64,000 bases of DNA from Nocardiopsis alba DSM 43377 (GTDB lineage: Bacteria > Actinomycetota > Actinomycetes > Streptosporangiales > Streptosporangiaceae). Positions 38,670 to 48,581 of the stretch are shown in pieces. The stretch lies in NCBI RefSeq assembly GCF_000341225.1, contig NZ_ANAC01000022.1, positions 1-64,000 on the forward strand. The letters are read 5' to 3'. The number at the start of each line of letters is the position of its first letter. The stretch's first letter is position 1. The notes under the pieces were generated by a model, which worked only from the letters and a program-made list of their open reading frames with translations, made no database searches and was not told the DNA's origin. The translations under genes were made by a program, and so were the position numbers.

Positions 38670-40781
38670 CTACTCGCCGCGAACCTTCGCCACAATTTCT
38701 TGGGCGACAGCGGACGGAACCTCCGCGTAGGAGTCGAACACCATCGAGTAGTTGGCTCGACCCTGCGTACGGCTGCGCAGGTCACCCACGTAGCCGAACA
38801 TTTCCGAGAGGGGCACCAGGGCCCTGACGATCCGGACGCCGGAACGCTCGTCCATGGACTGGATCTGTCCACGGCGGGAGTTCAGGTCGCCCACGACGTC
38901 GCCCATGTACTCCTCGGGCGTGGTGACCTCGACGGCCATGACCGGCTCGAGAAGAGTCGGCTTCGCCAGCCGGACGGCCTCCTTGAAGGCCATCGAACCG
39001 GCGGTCTTGAACGCCATCTCCGAGGAGTCGACCTCGTGGTACTGGCCGTCCTGGAGCGTCACCTTGATGCCGACCAGCGGGTAGTGCGCGAGCACACCCA
39101 GCTCGGCGGCGTCCTGGCAACCGGCATCGACCGACGGGATGTACTCACGCGGGATGCGGCCACCGGTGACGGCGTTGACGAACTCGTAACCCGAGGCGAC
39201 GCCCTCTTCGGTCTCCAGCGGCTCAAGGTCGATCTTGACCTTGGCGAACTGACCCGAACCACCCGTCTGCTTCTTGTGGGTGTAGACGTGGCCTTCGACC
39301 TTCTTGCGAATGGTCTCGCGGTAGGCCACCTGGGGCTTACCGATGTTCGCCTCGACCTTGAACTCGTCGCGCATGCGGTTGACCAGCACCTCGAGGTGCA
39401 GCTCGCCCATGCCCGAGATCACGGTCTGACCGGTCTGCTCGTCCGAGGCCACCTGGAAGGAGGGGTCCTCGTCGGCCAGACGCTGGATCGCGATGCCCAG
39501 CTTCTCCTGGTCGCTCTTGGTCTTGGGCTCGATGGCCACCTCGATGACCGGAGCCGGGAAGGTCATGGACTCCAGGACGATCGGGGACGACTGGTCGCAC
39601 AGCGTCTCACCGGTCGTGGTGTCCTTCAGACCCATGACGGCGACGATGTCACCGGCGCCGGCCTCGGCGATCTCCTCACGCTTGTTGGAGTGCATGCGGT
39701 AGATCTTGCCGATGCGCTCCTTGCGGCCCTTCAGGCTGTTGAGAACCTGGGTACCGCTGCTGATGACGCCGGAGTAGATGCGCACGTAGGTCAGCTTGCC
39801 CAGGTGCGGGTCGCTCATGATCTTGAAGACCAGGGCGGACATCGGCTCGTCGACGCTCGGCTTGCGCTCGAGCTTGGTCTCCTCGGTCTCGTCCTTGGGG
39901 TCGTGGCCTTCGACGGCCTCGACGTCCAGGGGCGAGGGGAGGTAGGCGGTGACCGCGTCGAGCAGGGGCTGGACGCCCTTGTTCTTGAAGGCGGTGCCGC
40001 AGACCACGGGGATCGCGGTGCCGGCGATCGTGGCGCGACGGATCGCGGCCACGAGCTGGTCCTCGGTGGGCTCCGTGCCCTCGAGGTAGAGCTCCATGAT
40101 CTCGTCGTCACCGTCGGCCAGCGTCTCGATGAACGAGTCGCGGGCCTCGCGGGCGACGTCGGCGTGGCTCTCGGGGATCTCGACGGTGTCGTACATCTCG
40201 CCGAGGGCGGCCTCGTCGTTCCAGACGTAGGCCTTCATCTTCACGAGGTCGATGACGCCCTTGAAGTCGCTCTCCGCACCGATGTTCAGCTGGATCGGCA
40301 TGGCGTTCGCGCCGAGGCGCTCACGGAACATGTCGACACAACGCTGGAAATCGGCCCCGATCTTGTCCATCTTGTTGACGAAGCAGATACGGGGAACGTT
40401 GTAGCGGTCGGCCTGACGCCAGACCTGCTCCGACTGCGGCTCGACGCCTTCCTTGGCGTCGAAGACGGCGACCGCGCCATCGAGAACACGCAGCGAACGC
40501 TCGACCTCGATGGTGAAGTCGACGTGGCCGGGCGTGTCGATGATGTTGATCGTGTGATCGTCCCAGTGCGTGGTGGTAGCAGCCGAGGTAATGGTGATAC
40601 CCCGCTCCTGCTCCTCCTTCATCCAGTCCATCGTCGAGGCGCCGTCGTGCGTCTCGCCGAGCTTGTGGTTCACACCGGTGTAGTAGAGGATCCGCTCGGT
40701 CGTCGTGGTCTTGCCCGCGTCGATGTGGGCCATGATGCCGATATTGCGGACTTTGGCCAGGTCAAGCAAAGTCTTAGCCAT
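38670..40781 (-). CDS. fusA: translation elongation factor G
   Basis: A 703-residue translocase GTPase with '[20 protein letters not shown]', '[20 protein letters not shown]' and '[10 protein letters not shown]', and the domain IV part '[16 protein letters not shown]'. It works at the same GTPase-associated centre that 26-membered thiopeptides block. It lies 48 bases after rpsG and 83 before tuf. Confidence 0.98.
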   Translation of the reverse strand: MAKTLLDLAKVRNIGIMAHIDAGKTTTTERILYYTGVNHKLGETHDGASTMDWMKEEQERGITITSAATTTHWDDHTINIIDTPGHVDFTIEVERSLRVLDGAVAVFDAKEGVEPQSEQVWRQADRYNVPRICFVNKMDKIGADFQRCVDMFRERLGANAMPIQLNIGAESDFKGVIDLVKMKAYVWNDEAALGEMYDTVEIPESHADVAREARDSFIETLADGDDEIMELYLEGTEPTEDQLVAAIRRATIAGTAIPVVCGTAFKNKGVQPLLDAVTAYLPSPLDVEAVEGHDPKDETEETKLERKPSVDEPMSALVFKIMSDPHLGKLTYVRIYSGVISSGTQVLNSLKGRKERIGKIYRMHSNKREEIAEAGAGDIVAVMGLKDTTTGETLCDQSSPIVLESMTFPAPVIEVAIEPKTKSDQEKLGIAIQRLADEDPSFQVASDEQTGQTVISGMGELHLEVLVNRMRDEFKVEANIGKPQVAYRETIRKKVEGHVYTHKKQTGGSGQFAKVKIDLEPLETEEGVASGYEFVNAVTGGRIPREYIPSVDAGCQDAAELGVLAHYPLVGIKVTLQDGQYHEVDSSEMAFKTAGSMAFKEAVRLAKPTLLEPVMAVEVTTPEEYMGDVVGDLNSRRGQIQSMDERSGVRIVRALVPLSEMFGYVGDLRSRTQGRANYSMVFDSYAEVPSAVAQEIVAKVRGE

Positions 40782-40829
40782 GAGGCTCGTCTTCCCTAGG
40801 TCGTCTCAAGGAATCGATTCGCCGCGGGG

Positions 40830-41300
40830 TTACCAGCGGTAGTGGGCGAAGGCCTTGTTCGACTCGGCCATCTTGTGCGTGTCCTCACGCTTCTTGACGG
40901 CCGCGCCCAGACCGTTGCTGGCGTCGACCAGCTCGTTCATCAGACGCTCGGTCATCGTCTTCTCACGACGCTGACGCGAGTAGGAGACGAGCCAGCGCAG
41001 GGCCAGCGTGGTGGACCGGGAGGCGCGAACCTCGACCGGCACCTGGTAGGTCGCGCCACCGACACGGCGGCTGCGGACCTCGAGCGCGGGCTTGACGTTG
41101 TCCAGGGCTCGCTTGAGAACGACGAGCGGGTCCTGTCCGGTCTTCTCGCGAGCACCCTCGAGAGCGCCGTACACGACGTTCTGAGCGATGGAACGCTTAC
41201 CGTCGAGCAGCACCTTGTTGATCAGTGCGGTGACGAGCGGCGAGCCGTAGACCGGGTCGGTGATGAGCTGGCGCTTCGGCGCCGGGCCCTTGCGCGGCAT
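40830..41300 (-). CDS. rpsG: 30S ribosomal protein S7
   Basis: A 156-residue S7. '[20 protein letters not shown]' and '[20 protein letters not shown]' are diagnostic, with the end '[11 protein letters not shown]'. It starts two bases after the rpsL stop. In E. coli S7 represses the str operon. Confidence 0.98.
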   Translation of the reverse strand: MPRKGPAPKRQLITDPVYGSPLVTALINKVLLDGKRSIAQNVVYGALEGAREKTGQDPLVVLKRALDNVKPALEVRSRRVGGATYQVPVEVRASRSTTLALRWLVSYSRQRREKTMTERLMNELVDASNGLGAAVKKREDTHKMAESNKAFAHYRW

Positions 41301-41302
41301 GC

Positions 41303-41674
41303 TTACTTCTCCTTCTTGGCGCCGTAGTGGCTACGGGCCTGCTTGCGGCCCCGGACGCCCTGGGTGTCGAGCGAACCGCGGACAATTCGGTAGCGGACAC
41401 CCGGCAGGTCCTTCACACGACCGCCACGAACCAGCACGATGCTGTGCTCCTGGAGGTTGTGGCCGATGCCGGGGATGTAGGCCGTGACCTCGATGCCGCT
41501 GCTCAGCTTGACGCGAGCGACCTTACGCAGAGCGGAGTTCGGCTTCTTGGGCGTGGTGGTGTAGACACGAGTGCACACACCACGACGCTGCGGACTCCCC
41601 TTCAGCGCCGGGGTCTTGTTCTTTGCGACCTTGTCCTGTCGGCCCTTACGGACCAGCTGCTGGATGGTGGGCAC
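41303..41674 (-). CDS. rpsL: 30S ribosomal protein S12
   Basis: A 123-residue decoding-centre protein. '[20 protein letters not shown]' keeps the lysine altered in streptomycin-resistant mutants, and '[20 protein letters not shown]' keeps the second one, so a streptomycin-sensitive S12 is expected. The start is GTG 41674. It is the first gene of the str operon; its upstream neighbour here is a thiopeptide cluster, not rpoC. Confidence 0.98.
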   Translation of the reverse strand: MPTIQQLVRKGRQDKVAKNKTPALKGSPQRRGVCTRVYTTTPKKPNSALRKVARVKLSSGIEVTAYIPGIGHNLQEHSIVLVRGGRVKDLPGVRYRIVRGSLDTQGVRGRKQARSHYGAKKEK

Positions 41675-42105
41675 CGCGTCTCCGTCTTCCTCGTGACCTA
41701 CGCCGGTTCTCGTAGCCGATATCGCTATTGACCTGCTGAATTTCCCGAACCTCCCCGACCCCCGGGGTCGGGCGTGTCGCCCTCGTTCTCACGCACGGAA
41801 AGAACGGAGAACACTCACCCGGCCGTCAGGCCGATTCACAGGAGGGGGTTCACATGCGTCGCGCGCCTTGTGTCCGTCCTGTAGAGGACTGGGGCGCTGC
41901 ACACACACGCGTGACCCGTCGACTCACGGGCACAATCACACAGGCTACCGCTACCAGACCAGGCGGTCAAAACGGTGTGCGACATGGCGAGAACAAACGG
42001 AACCGGTCCTCACGTAGCCGTGGGTCTCCCTCAGTCTACGTGCTCTCCGACTCGTTTCGCCCCAGGTTCGGGGCGAGATCCCGCGCACTTCGCACGGCGA
42101 CGGGC
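41675..42105. other. spacer between the thiopeptide cluster and rpsL, with a hairpin
   Basis: About 430 bases without a gene. A hairpin at 41754-41772 (CCCGACC/GGTCGGG) could end leftward transcription from the thiopeptide genes. To its left, 41700-41750 is AT-richer (GATATC, CAATAG on the minus strand) and is the likely place for the rpsL promoter. No -35/-10 pair is clear. Confidence 0.5.
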
Positions 42106-43074
42106 TCACAGCTCCCGGAGGGCACAGTGCATGAGATGGGCCGCGAGCGCCTCACCTGCGGGGACCAGCCCCAGGCGGTTGTTGGTCGTGTGGAGGTACT
42201 GCGCCACGCACTCCATGTAGGAGGTTCCCGGCATCCTGATGTCGGTCAACCTCTGGTCGGGCCCCTCCCCGAACAGCGCCCGGGCCCTCGCGGTCGCGGT
42301 CGCGTAGGCATCGGAGAAGGCGTCGCCCTCGGTCGGGCCCCAGATCTTTCTGCACATGTTCACCAGACCGTCCCTCGCCTTGTCGTACATGGAGTTCCAA
42401 CCGGCATCGGAGCTCTCCGGCAGGAAGGCGCTCCACCGCTGTTCGTAGCCGCGCAGCAAGGGGACACTCTCCTCCGCGCTCAAGCCCACGCCGCGCAGGG
42501 ACATGGCCATGGCCCGCACTGCCTCGCCGACGGGCATCGTGGTCGACCTCCTGGTGGCCGCCAGGAGGTCCAAGACCGCCCCCGAGGTGTCACAGAACAC
42601 GGTCTCGGCGATCTCGATCCCCTGTGGCCCGCCGTACTTGTCGTACTCGGGGAGGTAGTCGAAGCGCTCCACGGCACCGAAGGGCCTGGCCGCCATGACC
42701 TCCTCGTTCTCCATACGAGCAAGTCCGGCCTGGGAAGCGGCCTGGAGGTCGTACTGGCCCCTGGCCTCCTGGTCCCCGTGGGGGACCAGCGACTCCAGAC
42801 GCTCGACGACCTCCTCAGGACCGACCTGCGTGTGGCGACCGTCGAACCGGAGCCGCAGGTGCGGCCCGCCCTTCCAGTAGCGCAGGAAGAAGAAGCGACC
42901 GCGTGCCCCCAGGTCCCCGACCAGAGGCGCCACGTCTTCACATAGGAAGGCGGTCTGCAGTGAGTAGGGCAGGTACACGTGGACCGCGAACCACTCAGCC
43001 CTCTCCGCGGTCTCAGTCCCGGTCTCGGTAAAGCTCAACGAAGAACTCCTCTGTGGCGGTGATGTCGGGGTCAT
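42106..43074 (-). CDS. thiopeptide dehydratase, glutamate-elimination component (TbtC-like)
   Basis: A 322-residue protein of the SpaB_C / thiopeptide-type bacteriocin biosynthesis family. The core signature is visible near the start: 'WFAVHVYLPYSLQTAFLCED', then 'GRFFFLRYWKGGPHLRLRFD', and the later 'YDKYGGPQGIEIAETVFCDT'. In split LanB systems such as thiomuracin, this partner removes glutamate from glutamylated Ser/Thr to leave dehydroalanine or dehydrobutyrine on the azole-bearing precursor. ATG 43074 has GGAGGA upstream and overlaps the glutamylation gene by 62 bases, so the pair is tightly coupled. It is the last gene of the unit led by precursor A. Family assignment is strong; substrate choice between the two precursors is open. 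Confidence 0.88.
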   Translation of the reverse strand: MTPTSPPQRSSSLSFTETGTETAERAEWFAVHVYLPYSLQTAFLCEDVAPLVGDLGARGRFFFLRYWKGGPHLRLRFDGRHTQVGPEEVVERLESLVPHGDQEARGQYDLQAASQAGLARMENEEVMAARPFGAVERFDYLPEYDKYGGPQGIEIAETVFCDTSGAVLDLLAATRRSTTMPVGEAVRAMAMSLRGVGLSAEESVPLLRGYEQRWSAFLPESSDAGWNSMYDKARDGLVNMCRKIWGPTEGDAFSDAYATATARARALFGEGPDQRLTDIRMPGTSYMECVAQYLHTTNNRLGLVPAGEALAAHLMHCALREL

Positions 43075-45715
43075 CGGCGTAGTCCTCCACGGCCGGCAGG
43101 CACTCGGTGACCGAGACGAAGACGCCCGACCGCGACGTCGCCGACCTCGCGAAGCTGCGAACCAGGTAGGGGTTGCGGAAGTCCACGTACATAGGCTTGT
43201 GCACGCTCGCCCGGTTCAGGTTCGCCAGTTCGCCCCAGACCTTCGACATGTCCGTCATCCGGCCGGTGAGCGTGTTGAACTCGTCGAGTGTCCGGCACAT
43301 GACGAAAGCGTGCCGGGGCAGGCCCCGTGCACGGCGCCACTCGTCGAAGCGCAGGAGGGCCTCATAGGAGTCCCGGCTCAGGTCCTCCAGGCCGGGGACG
43401 TCTTCCGCTGGAACCGTCCATGTCCTACGGTCGGCGACCACGTCCCCGACCTCTAGGCGGTGGAAGGACTCGGGTAGGGACTCGAAGTACCCGCAATTGC
43501 GCATGTCGTTCACCGGCTGCCAGGTCGAGAAGACCGTGGGGCTGAGCGCGTCGAGCACCTGGTACAGCAGGGGCGCGTTGACGGGGAGCAGGAAGTTCAT
43601 CGGCAGCAGGTCGACGCGACGGTCCTGTAGGGGGTCCCAGAGCAGCAGCGACCTGCTCTCGTGGTCGACCCGCAGCCGCAGTCCGTCGAGGCCGAGGAAC
43701 TCTTGGGAACCGCCGCTCGCGACGCTCCCCGGGTAGAGCACAGACCGGTCGGTCAGCGGCGGGTGCAGGTTGAAGTTGAACCCGAGGACGGCGTGTAGGT
43801 CGGTCTGGTCCGGAAAAGTCCGACCGATGTGCCGACGCAGGGATGAGCGCAGTGACCAGTCGTCGTTCGTGCCCGGGACGAAGTCGCTGAACCTCGAGTA
43901 GAAGGCACCGAAACCGGTGAAGACCCCGTTCACCACCGGCTGTCTGCGGCTCCGGGTCCCCCCGTCGCTGGAGAACTGAAGGCGGAAGGTGATGGAGGCG
44001 GGGTCCCGGAGGTCCTCGACGGACGCACACGCCGCCAACAGTTCGGATGGGTCCAGACGCAGGACGTCGCCCTCGAGGACCGTCTTCCTTCGGATCTCGC
44101 GGAGGGCCGCGTCGCGTTGCTCGAGGAAGAGGTCCGTCAAGTCACCGCCCCGCCCGGCGAGCAGAGCCCACTGCTCCTGGTTCGGCAACCTCGCGAAGGC
44201 GGCGAAGTAGTCGAGGAAGGGGATGTCTTCACGGTCTCCGAAGCTCTGGACGGCGAAGGCGTACAGCGCCAGCCGCTTCGTCTGCCCCTGCTCCAAGAGG
44301 GAGGAGAAGCGCCACAGGCCCTCCAACGCGTCGAGCCCCCCGGTGACGGTCTCGGGACTCCATGTCCGCGGGCGCGTCCGGGTCGGCACATCCTCGTAGA
44401 CGGGTGACCGCATCATCACCTCCGGTGGGAGGGTCGTGCCGCAGGCCTCCGCGATGGCGGAAACCGACCGCTGCGCCGAGAGCAGGAGGGCCTCGCGCTC
44501 GGGGATGGTCGCGCCGGGGAGCCCCGCCTCGACCTCGCGCAGGGCGGAGAACTCGTCCGCCAATCGGGCGAGCTGAGGAGTTCCCCCCTCGCGGAGGAGT
44601 TCCTCGAACTTGCGCGAGTACTCCGCGTCCTGGTCGTCGATATCCACCCGGAAGAACACCAGCCCGACCCGCATCAAGGCCGTCAGAATACGCCGCGCGT
44701 AGCCTTCGTCTCCCGTGGCGTCGGCCAGAGCGCCGGCCACATCGGCTGCGGCCCGGGGCCCGCCCGAGAGCAGTTCCAGTAGGCACTCGACGACGCGGTC
44801 GCGTTTGATCCGCACCATCTCGCCGTGGATGCGCCCTTGGAGGAAGGACTCGTTGGAGGTACCGCTGAACTCGATCTGCTCCCCGTCGACTCTGACCGTG
44901 GGGTTCAGGAGGAAGACGCCGACCCCCCAGCCTCCCGGCACCCCCGTCAGAGCTCCCACGATCCAGTTCATGAGGAAGACGTTCAGCTTGGCGACCGACG
45001 CGTCCCCGTCCGCGACGGTGGCCGCGGCCGCCGGTCCGACCGGGGAGCCGGTGCCCTCGTCCTCGCCGTCTGCCCGGTTCCCTTGGCCGAGGTCGGCCGG
45101 GAACGCCCCGACCTCCGTGAACCAGCCGAAGGGGGAGGGCTTCAGGCTCGCCCGGTAGACGTAGTTGACCAGTGTCGACTCGAAGTTGCGGACCTTGCTC
45201 GGTTTGAAGGCGCCGGGTCCCTGTTCGACATAGTTGAGCAGGCTCTGGTAAAGCTGCCCGCCCGAGAGCTGGATGCTCTTGCCGATCGCCTCGTACCCGA
45301 ACAACGAGGTGAAGGCCGCCCTGGCCTCCTCCTGTTCCCGAGCGAAGGCCTCCCGGGCCTCCTTCTCACGGTGGTACGCGCCCTCACTGGCCTCGACCCA
45401 GTCCTGGATTTCCCCGAAGATCCGTTCTCCCAGGTAAGGGCGGAGTTCCGAGGCCCTCGACACCACGCGCTCATGCCGACCGTTGTGCACGTCCCTTCTC
45501 AACTGCACGATCTTCGATCGTACCGGTTTCTCCGTCTCCGGCACGATTCCTGCCAGGAGAGAGGAGAGGGAGTCCGCGAACTTCTCCGCTTCCGCACGCA
45601 GGATGTTCGCTCCATCGATCCCCGACCAGGAATCGCCAAAATTGATGCAAGCGACCTCCGAAACAGGAATCCTATTCCTCCGAAAGAGAACGTACGGGCT
45701 CACATTTACACTCAT
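43013..45715 (-). CDS. thiopeptide dehydratase, tRNA-Glu-dependent glutamylation component (TbtB-like)
   Basis: A 900-residue LanB N-terminal-type protein. It begins 'SPYVLFRRNRIPVSEVACIN', as lantibiotic dehydratases do, and contains 'LNYVEQGPGAFKPSKVRNFE', 'YVYRASLKPSPFGWFTEVGA' and a C-terminal 'HAFVMCRTLDEFNTLTGRMT' followed by 'YVDFRNPYLVRSFARSA'. The family uses glutamyl-tRNA to glutamylate Ser/Thr of a leader-bound precursor before elimination by the partner just downstream. ATG 45715 is preferred; 29 extra in-frame codons upstream encode no conserved sequence and run into a hairpin. It is the first enzyme after precursor A and the only glutamylation gene in the cluster, so it must also serve precursor B if that gene is functional. 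Confidence 0.88.
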   Translation of the reverse strand: MSVNVSPYVLFRRNRIPVSEVACINFGDSWSGIDGANILRAEAEKFADSLSSLLAGIVPETEKPVRSKIVQLRRDVHNGRHERVVSRASELRPYLGERIFGEIQDWVEASEGAYHREKEAREAFAREQEEARAAFTSLFGYEAIGKSIQLSGGQLYQSLLNYVEQGPGAFKPSKVRNFESTLVNYVYRASLKPSPFGWFTEVGAFPADLGQGNRADGEDEGTGSPVGPAAAATVADGDASVAKLNVFLMNWIVGALTGVPGGWGVGVFLLNPTVRVDGEQIEFSGTSNESFLQGRIHGEMVRIKRDRVVECLLELLSGGPRAAADVAGALADATGDEGYARRILTALMRVGLVFFRVDIDDQDAEYSRKFEELLREGGTPQLARLADEFSALREVEAGLPGATIPEREALLLSAQRSVSAIAEACGTTLPPEVMMRSPVYEDVPTRTRPRTWSPETVTGGLDALEGLWRFSSLLEQGQTKRLALYAFAVQSFGDREDIPFLDYFAAFARLPNQEQWALLAGRGGDLTDLFLEQRDAALREIRRKTVLEGDVLRLDPSELLAACASVEDLRDPASITFRLQFSSDGGTRSRRQPVVNGVFTGFGAFYSRFSDFVPGTNDDWSLRSSLRRHIGRTFPDQTDLHAVLGFNFNLHPPLTDRSVLYPGSVASGGSQEFLGLDGLRLRVDHESRSLLLWDPLQDRRVDLLPMNFLLPVNAPLLYQVLDALSPTVFSTWQPVNDMRNCGYFESLPESFHRLEVGDVVADRRTWTVPAEDVPGLEDLSRDSYEALLRFDEWRRARGLPRHAFVMCRTLDEFNTLTGRMTDMSKVWGELANLNRASVHKPMYVDFRNPYLVRSFARSATSRSGVFVSVTECLPAVEDYADDPDITATEEFFVELYRDRD

Positions 45716-45759
45716 CGAACACCCCGTCAGAAACCGCTCGGTCAGCACATGGAAGGGAG

Positions 45760-45793
45760 GGCTCCGCTTTCCCTTTAAAAGAAAAGCGGAACC
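45760..45793 (-). terminator. attenuator-like hairpin after precursor A
   Basis: A stem of eight perfect pairs (TCCGCTTT with AAAGCGGA) plus a wobble and two GC pairs, located 73 bases past the precursor stop and 45 before the dehydratase start. RiPP operons often use such a partial terminator to make more precursor than enzyme mRNA. Confidence 0.65.
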
Positions 45794-45865
45794 CCATGCC
45801 ACCAGGCCGATTCACTTATTACTTGAACCGACCAAAACCCACCAGGAGAGGCATCGAACCACTCG

Positions 45866-46012
45866 TCAGGTGGAGGAGGATGTGGAGCTGCAGGTGCAGG
45901 CGGTTCCCACGCAGGATGCCGCCATGACCTGCGAGAACGTGTCCTCCCCCTGCTCCACCTCGTGAACCAGGTCAGAGATCTCGATGGCACTCAGGTCGAT
46001 TTCATGATTCAT
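45866..46012 (-). CDS. thiopeptide precursor A (novel core)
   Basis: A 48-residue peptide found by reading the minus strand from ATG 46012; it is too short for most gene callers. Residues 1-32 form an acidic leader (MNHEIDLSAIEISDLVHEVE, later FSQVMAA) and residues 33-48 form the core SCVGTACTCSSTSSST. The core has Ser1-Cys2, two further Cys as thiazole sources, and a Ser/Thr run from position 10. Ser1 and Ser10 are placed to form the pyridine of a 26-membered ring. The 'SCVG..AC' opening recalls promothiocin-type peptides; the exact core is not one I recognise. The leader differs from that of precursor B at only about ten positions. A weak AAGGG ribosome site lies upstream. The dehydratase genes follow it. 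Confidence 0.9.
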   Translation of the reverse strand: MNHEIDLSAIEISDLVHEVEQGEDTFSQVMAASCVGTACTCSSTSSST

Positions 46013-46435
46013 ATATCAAAGCCCTTCTCATCTTTGCAATCAACAGCCCTCCGGCTGCGTTTTGAACGGTAACACAGGGCCCCGGAGAAGAAAAGGTTCT
46101 ACTCTGCCGTCCAACCGTCCGACACCAGCCTCGGACGGCTGACTTATTCGCAGGTCAAGGACCTGCGACAGTAGCGAACATGAAATCTGACCAAAGGATT
46201 CGGATTTACCTAATTGACCGGAACCGGTCACGCCCGCGAAGCGGGGACGGTATCGCGATACAAAGACGACAGGAGATAGTATTCGGGATCTGCCATCGGA
46301 GGCCTGACCTCCCTCCCCGACGCCTCTTCACAGGCCCGATCGGAGATAACCTGGCGACGGTTCATTCCTCCAGGTCAAGAAGTGGCAATTTCCCGTCCGG
46401 CCATAGAGAACACGAAGAAGATCAAGGATATTTTC
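46013..46435. promoter_or_regulatory. divergent control region with three inverted repeats
   Basis: This 423-base gap separates precursor A (leftward) from the dehydrogenase-like gene and tsr (rightward). It contains CCGTCCGA/TCGGACGG at 46115-46138, TCGCAGGTC/GACCTGCGA with a three-base spacer at 46148-46168, and TGACCGG/CCGGTCA with a two-base spacer at 46215-46230. The second and third have the size of dimeric repressor operators. No regulator gene lies in the cluster. Confidence 0.6.
46064..46077 (-). promoter_or_regulatory. promoter-like element shared by both precursor genes
   Basis: On the minus strand this reads CTGTGTTACCGTTC, 52 bases before the ATG of precursor A. Precursor B has CTGTGTTACGTTC at 58102-58114. 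Such identity outside coding sequence suggests a common -10 region or regulator site. Confidence 0.5.
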
Positions 46436-47596
46436 ATGCAGGCGGACATTCACTGGATGGCGGGGACACGACTCCGAAGCGGGAGCGATTTTCTGACGCA
46501 GCTGAAGGAGGAGTTGATGCCTCTCCCTCAACCGACGCTCTTCGTTTCCGACCCCACCCCGGTACACTCCGACGCGGTTTTGAGCGACCTCCACACGCAG
46601 ATTCCGGAAAAACTGTGTTTCTTCAGAAAGGCCCGCACCCCTTCATCGGAGGAGGTTCGGAACACCGCCGAGGAATGGCTCCGCCGGGGCATCGCGAGCG
46701 TGGTCGTCACGGGCGGAGGTTCGACCATCGACTTCGCCAAGGCGGTCGCCCATTGCATGGCCTATCCTTCGACATTCGACCAGGAGCCTTCAAGTGGGCT
46801 CGTGTTCAACACTTCGTGGTCGCCTCCGCACCTGCCGATGATCGCCGTCCCCACGACCATGGGAACCGGGAGCGAAGTCAACGGAAAGTCGGTCGTGGAC
46901 TTCGCTGGCAAGAGACGCCTGGTCTTCCATTGGGGGATGTATCCGCAGTCCGCCATCATCCATGCCCCGTTCTTCCGAGGGATGCCCGAGGAGGTGCTGG
47001 TGGGCGGCGCTCTCGAAACCATGGCGCGGCTCGTCGTCCCGGTGGTCTCATCGGAGAGCCCGGTCAGGGTGGCCGACTCCCTCGCCGTCGCGCAGGTCCG
47101 GGCCCTGACCGAGGTCGTGAACCGGCTGTTGACCGACCCCGGCGACGAACAGGCCAGGTTCGACCTCGCGATGATCACGGTGACGAGCGTCCTCACCCTG
47201 CATCAGCTCGGCCGGAGCCAGTTCTCCTACTGGCTGTGGTACCTGGTCAACGAACTGAACAACTTCGATCTGACGAAACAGCAGTCCCTCGCGACGCTGA
47301 TGCCGGTGTGGCTCGAGCTCGTCCGCGACGGCGAAATCCCCGGTAGGGAAGGACTGAGCCGAATGGAGGCGGAGCTCTCCCCGACCGCGCACTCAGCGAA
47401 GACGTCCCCTTCCGGGCTCACGGGCACACTGCTCGGTATGACCTCCCGCCTCACACCATCCCCCTCTACCGGGCTCAATGCCCGGACACTGACCGACTCC
47501 ACCTGGCGGGACTGGGGTCAAGGGCTACGACAGGTGAACATCGGCGAACACCATGTCGAGCGCGTCTTCTCCGAACTCCTGTCCCCCGCCACCTGA
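46436..47596 (+). CDS. iron-alcohol-dehydrogenase-fold protein lacking metal ligands; likely C-terminal Thr oxidative decarboxylase
   Basis: A 386-residue protein with the nucleotide motif 'VVVTGGGSTIDFAKAVAHCM' and the family loop 'VPTTMGTGSEVNGKSVVDF'. The four metal ligands of iron-type ADHs seem absent. The usual GxDALTHA reads 'GGALETMARL', and the His-rich downstream segment reads 'WYLVNELNNFDLTKQQS'. From memory, TP-1161 (TpaJ) and daptide pathways use a homologue of this fold to oxidise and decarboxylate a C-terminal Thr to an aminoacetone-type end. Both precursors here end in Thr, which fits. ATG 46436 follows AAGGA by seven bases; GTG 46382 would add 18 residues. It leads the rightward unit with tsr. 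The chemistry is inferred, not shown. Confidence 0.7.
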   Translation: MQADIHWMAGTRLRSGSDFLTQLKEELMPLPQPTLFVSDPTPVHSDAVLSDLHTQIPEKLCFFRKARTPSSEEVRNTAEEWLRRGIASVVVTGGGSTIDFAKAVAHCMAYPSTFDQEPSSGLVFNTSWSPPHLPMIAVPTTMGTGSEVNGKSVVDFAGKRRLVFHWGMYPQSAIIHAPFFRGMPEEVLVGGALETMARLVVPVVSSESPVRVADSLAVAQVRALTEVVNRLLTDPGDEQARFDLAMITVTSVLTLHQLGRSQFSYWLWYLVNELNNFDLTKQQSLATLMPVWLELVRDGEIPGREGLSRMEAELSPTAHSAKTSPSGLTGTLLGMTSRLTPSPSTGLNARTLTDSTWRDWGQGLRQVNIGEHHVERVFSELLSPAT

Positions 47597-47648
47597 GGTA
47601 CCACCCCGGGCGACCGATCCCATCTCGGTGTTCGAAGTGATCTGCTAG

Positions 47649-48467
<819 letters not shown>

Positions 48468-48496
48468 TCCGACCGACCGTCGAACCAAAACGGCGC

Positions 48497-48540
48497 GCTC
48501 CGGCCGGGTCTCCCACTCGCCCGGGACCCCGGGCCGGAGC
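48497..48540. terminator. bidirectional hairpin between tsr and the YcaO gene
   Basis: A nine-base perfect stem (GCTCCGGCC with GGCCGGAGC) between the convergent stops at 48467 and 48582. Confidence 0.65.
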
Positions 48541-48581
48541 CCGGGGCGGCGACCCGGTCACCAGAACCCCTGCGCCGGACC

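Noticed and set aside
38700..40799. A 699-codon plus-strand open frame
   Set aside because: It is exactly antisense to fusA and has Gly/Val/Leu/Asp-rich composition without any domain, as expected from high-GC codon bias.
46436..47596. Ordinary iron-dependent alcohol dehydrogenase
   Set aside because: The Asp and His metal ligands of the family cannot be found at the expected places, although the cofactor loop is intact.
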